Shown: positions 24,893 through 26,290 of the stretch, one piece after another | Position numbering within the stretch: the stretch's first letter is position 1 | Layout of the letters: every line of letters starts with the position of its first letter | Origin: Terrisporobacter othiniensis | Lineage (GTDB): Bacteria; Bacillota; Clostridia; Peptostreptococcales; Peptostreptococcaceae | Reading direction: 5' to 3' | Assembly (NCBI RefSeq): GCF_000808015.1 | Contig: NZ_JWHR01000016.1 | Location: 1-26,290 of the forward strand | Length of the DNA stretch: 26,290 nt | Position numbers and translations under genes: made by a program | The notes under the pieces: model-generated | Told to the model about the DNA's origin: nothing | Database searches by the model: none | Seen by the model: the letters and a program-made list of their open reading frames with translations, nothing else

Positions 24893-25963
24893 TTATATAA
24901 TTCTTTTACTAATCTGCTTTAAAAATATACATATAAATAAGAGTATACCTAAAATTCCTGTCAGTGGATAAACATTTGCTACTAATTTTTCAAATGGAAA
25001 TAAACCACAGAAAAATGCTAAAATTGAAATAATAATGGCAATAATCTTTGAATTATACCTTCCTTCTTTAGAAATTTTGTCACATACTGTCCAAAAATTT
25101 GGTGCAGCTGTTGAAAAAATCCCGCATAACAAGACAATAGAAAAAACTTTACCAAACATAGGTGATATGGATTTTGCAAAATATAAAGTTGGTATGGATA
25201 ATTTATAAATATCATTTATTTTTGATAATAAAGCAAAATTCATTACCAAAATAACTATCATTAATAATAAACTTCCCACAATTGCTCCATACTTAGCTTC
25301 TCTTCTAGTATCCGCACTATTTCCAAGAGATGTAAAGAAAAATAATCCACTTACCATGTTATATGATGCATATAATATTCCACTTTTAACACAATTCCCT
25401 CCTGCTTTTGTAAGATTAACCTCCATTATTGTTTGTGAAATATTTTTTAATCCGTCTAAATTTTGAACCAAAATAGTAAATCCCACAATCAAAGAAAATA
25501 CAACTATAACAGGACCAATAAAACCAATTATGTTAATAAGACTATCCAATCCACAAAGAAAAGCAATAAGTACTAATATTGTCATCATAGCACAACCTAC
25601 ATAGTAATTTAGTCCATAATACTCTTGCAATGTTGCTCCTGCTCCCGAAATCATAACTATGACACTTATAAATAATAAAACTGGAACGAAGTATTCATAA
25701 AATAATCCTACTTTATTTCCACAAAAGTATTTATATGGTCTGTACTTTTTCAAGCTCCCATAATCAAAACCACATGACATGACTGTACTACCGAAATATG
25801 TAAATAATATTAAACTTATAATTATTGATACTAAGCTATATAATCCATTTGATGTGAAAAACTGCATAATTTCCTGACCTGTAGCAAATCCTGATCCAAT
25901 AATAAATGCTATAAATGCTCCTGCAAACTTCATTACATTTAGTATACTAATTTTTCCTTCCAT
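24893..25963 (-). CDS. YkvI-family membrane transporter
   Basis: The 356-residue protein starts with KFAGAFIAFIIGSGFATGQE, which is the hallmark of the YkvI family: an unwound first helix with GSGFATGQE, as in the LeuT/APC fold. About ten hydrophobic segments follow, including SGLFFFTSLGNSADTRREAK and the final helices. Members are predicted secondary transporters of the APC type with unknown substrates. GGAGGAG lies a few bases before the ATG at 25963. It is convergent with the LysR gene and appears to be a single-gene unit. I see no truncation. Confidence 0.82.
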   Translation of the reverse strand: MEGKISILNVMKFAGAFIAFIIGSGFATGQEIMQFFTSNGLYSLVSIIISLILFTYFGSTVMSCGFDYGSLKKYRPYKYFCGNKVGLFYEYFVPVLLFISVIVMISGAGATLQEYYGLNYYVGCAMMTILVLIAFLCGLDSLINIIGFIGPVIVVFSLIVGFTILVQNLDGLKNISQTIMEVNLTKAGGNCVKSGILYASYNMVSGLFFFTSLGNSADTRREAKYGAIVGSLLLMIVILVMNFALLSKINDIYKLSIPTLYFAKSISPMFGKVFSIVLLCGIFSTAAPNFWTVCDKISKEGRYNSKIIAIIISILAFFCGLFPFEKLVANVYPLTGILGILLFICIFLKQISKRII

Positions 25964-26044
25964 AGTTTCTCCTCCATATTTAAAAGTTTTGAAAGGCTAG
26001 TACTAAATATATGTATATAAAAACTCAATATGACTAAAAAATTA

Positions 26045-26088
26045 GCTTGGCTCATATCGCCAACGGCTTCGCCCGTTGCTCAAGTTGT
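26045..26088. repeat. GC-richer hairpin element near the insertion sequence
   Basis: CAACGG-CTTCGC-CCGTTG forms a tight 6-bp hairpin, and outer CTTG and CAAG can add a second helix with a bulge. The block stands out from its AT-rich flank. A further AT dyad (GTTATC/GATAAC with TATA arms, 26101-26131) follows. It could be a palindromic repeat unit or the remains of an older element; I do not recognise it. Confidence 0.3.
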
Positions 26089-26198
26089 AAAGTTGGAAAT
26101 TATACGTTATCCATAAATCAGATAACATATAGTTTCCCTACAATAAAAAACACATTGATAAAATTGAAGTGAACCCTTTACACGGGAATAAATAAAAC

Positions 26199-26242
26199 AA
26201 CCTCTTTTGAAACATACTATATGTATGATTTTAAAGGAGGTT
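26199..26242 (+). promoter_or_regulatory. Hairpin covering the ribosome binding site of the IS orfA
   Basis: AACCTCTTTT...CATAC (26199-26217) pairs with GTATG...AAAGGAGGTT (26223-26242) over about 17 of 20 positions. The right arm contains the GGAGG of orfA, so folding would hide the ribosome binding site. Such structures limit transposase translation from read-through transcripts in several IS elements. Confidence 0.5.
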
Positions 26243-26250
26243 ATTTTATT

Positions 26251-26290
26251 ATGAGTACAAGAGTACACTACTCACCAGAAATAAAATGGA
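26251..26290 (+). CDS. Partial IS3-family transposase orfA (N-terminus only)
   Basis: Thirteen codons (MSTRVHYSPEIKW) follow AAAGGAGG at 26234-26241 and run off the window. The S(T/K)R(x)HY(x)xE(x)KW pattern is that of IS3-family orfA helix-turn-helix proteins in clostridia. The rest of the gene and orfB are not visible, so this is a recognition from very little sequence. Confidence 0.55.
   Translation, partial: MSTRVHYSPEIKW

Larger units (their letters stand above)
26165..26290 (+). mobile_element. Left end of an IS3-family insertion sequence (cut by the window edge)
   Basis: TGAAGTGAACCC at 26165-26176 resembles the terminal repeats of IS150-group elements (TG...CCC). It precedes an ORF start that looks like an IS3-family orfA. 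Only the left end is visible; the right repeat and target duplication lie outside. The boundary is inferred from the motif alone. Confidence 0.5.

Noticed and set aside
1..26290. CRISPR arrays, tRNA or rRNA genes, prophage genes
   Set aside because: I saw no regularly spaced repeats, no cloverleaf-type or rRNA-like blocks, and no phage structural or integrase genes. Only one IS end is present.

Overview
The window is about 26 kb of very AT-rich DNA with firmicute gene signals: strong GGAGG-type ribosome binding sites, several TTG or GTG starts, and hairpin-plus-U-tract terminators. A single ORF joining the glycine cleavage T-protein to the P-protein alpha subunit, followed by gcvPB and preceded by a tandem glycine riboswitch, is the arrangement I know from Clostridioides difficile and its relatives. 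I therefore place the window in the Peptostreptococcaceae. I cannot name the species from sequence alone.

Layout: (1) 1-2549, the tail of an upstream transcription unit (terminator), a possible structured RNA element, and two tandem, closely related Ca2+/Na+ antiporter genes. (2) 2546-7108, a very strong palindromic bidirectional terminator, then on the minus strand gcvPB and the fused gcvTPA, driven by a promoter plus tandem glycine riboswitch, with a possible second promoter that bypasses the riboswitch. (3) 7110-10600, a decayed region. It holds a manA remnant and a PHP-phosphatase remnant facing away from each other with both 5' parts missing, an unidentified remnant, and a broken APC amino-acid permease. 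The only intact gene is a zinc-ribbon/DUF2628 membrane protein. (4) 10593-15069 (minus), a complete BceRSAB-type module: response regulator, intramembrane-sensing histidine kinase, ABC ATPase and FtsX-like permease. Such modules sense and detoxify peptide antibiotics. A small zinc-ribbon gene diverges from it. (5) 15840-18455 (minus), a LysR-family remnant, an LprI/DUF1311-type lipoprotein and a DUF3810 membrane protein. (6) 18541-20952 (minus), a second two-gene ABC exporter (ATPase plus multi-spanning permease). (7) 21088-24884, a likely sulfur-metabolism operon (small siroheme/4Fe-4S sulfite or nitrite reductase plus a CoA-disulfide/polysulfide reductase fused to rhodanese). It is transcribed divergently from a LysR regulator across a nested dyad. 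(8) 24893-25963, a YkvI-like transporter. (9) 26165-26290, the left end of an IS3-family insertion sequence, cut by the window edge.

The best-supported points are the riboswitch (glycine-ON logic can be read from the overlap of P1 and the terminator), the BceRSAB module, the sulfur operon with its regulator, and the pseudogene cluster. I do not see a clearly unprecedented system. The least explained items are the GC-richer structured intergenic islands (151-229 and 26045-26088), the possible riboswitch-bypass promoter, the unidentified remnant at 9285-9489, and the hairpin that could hide the ribosome binding site of the IS orfA.
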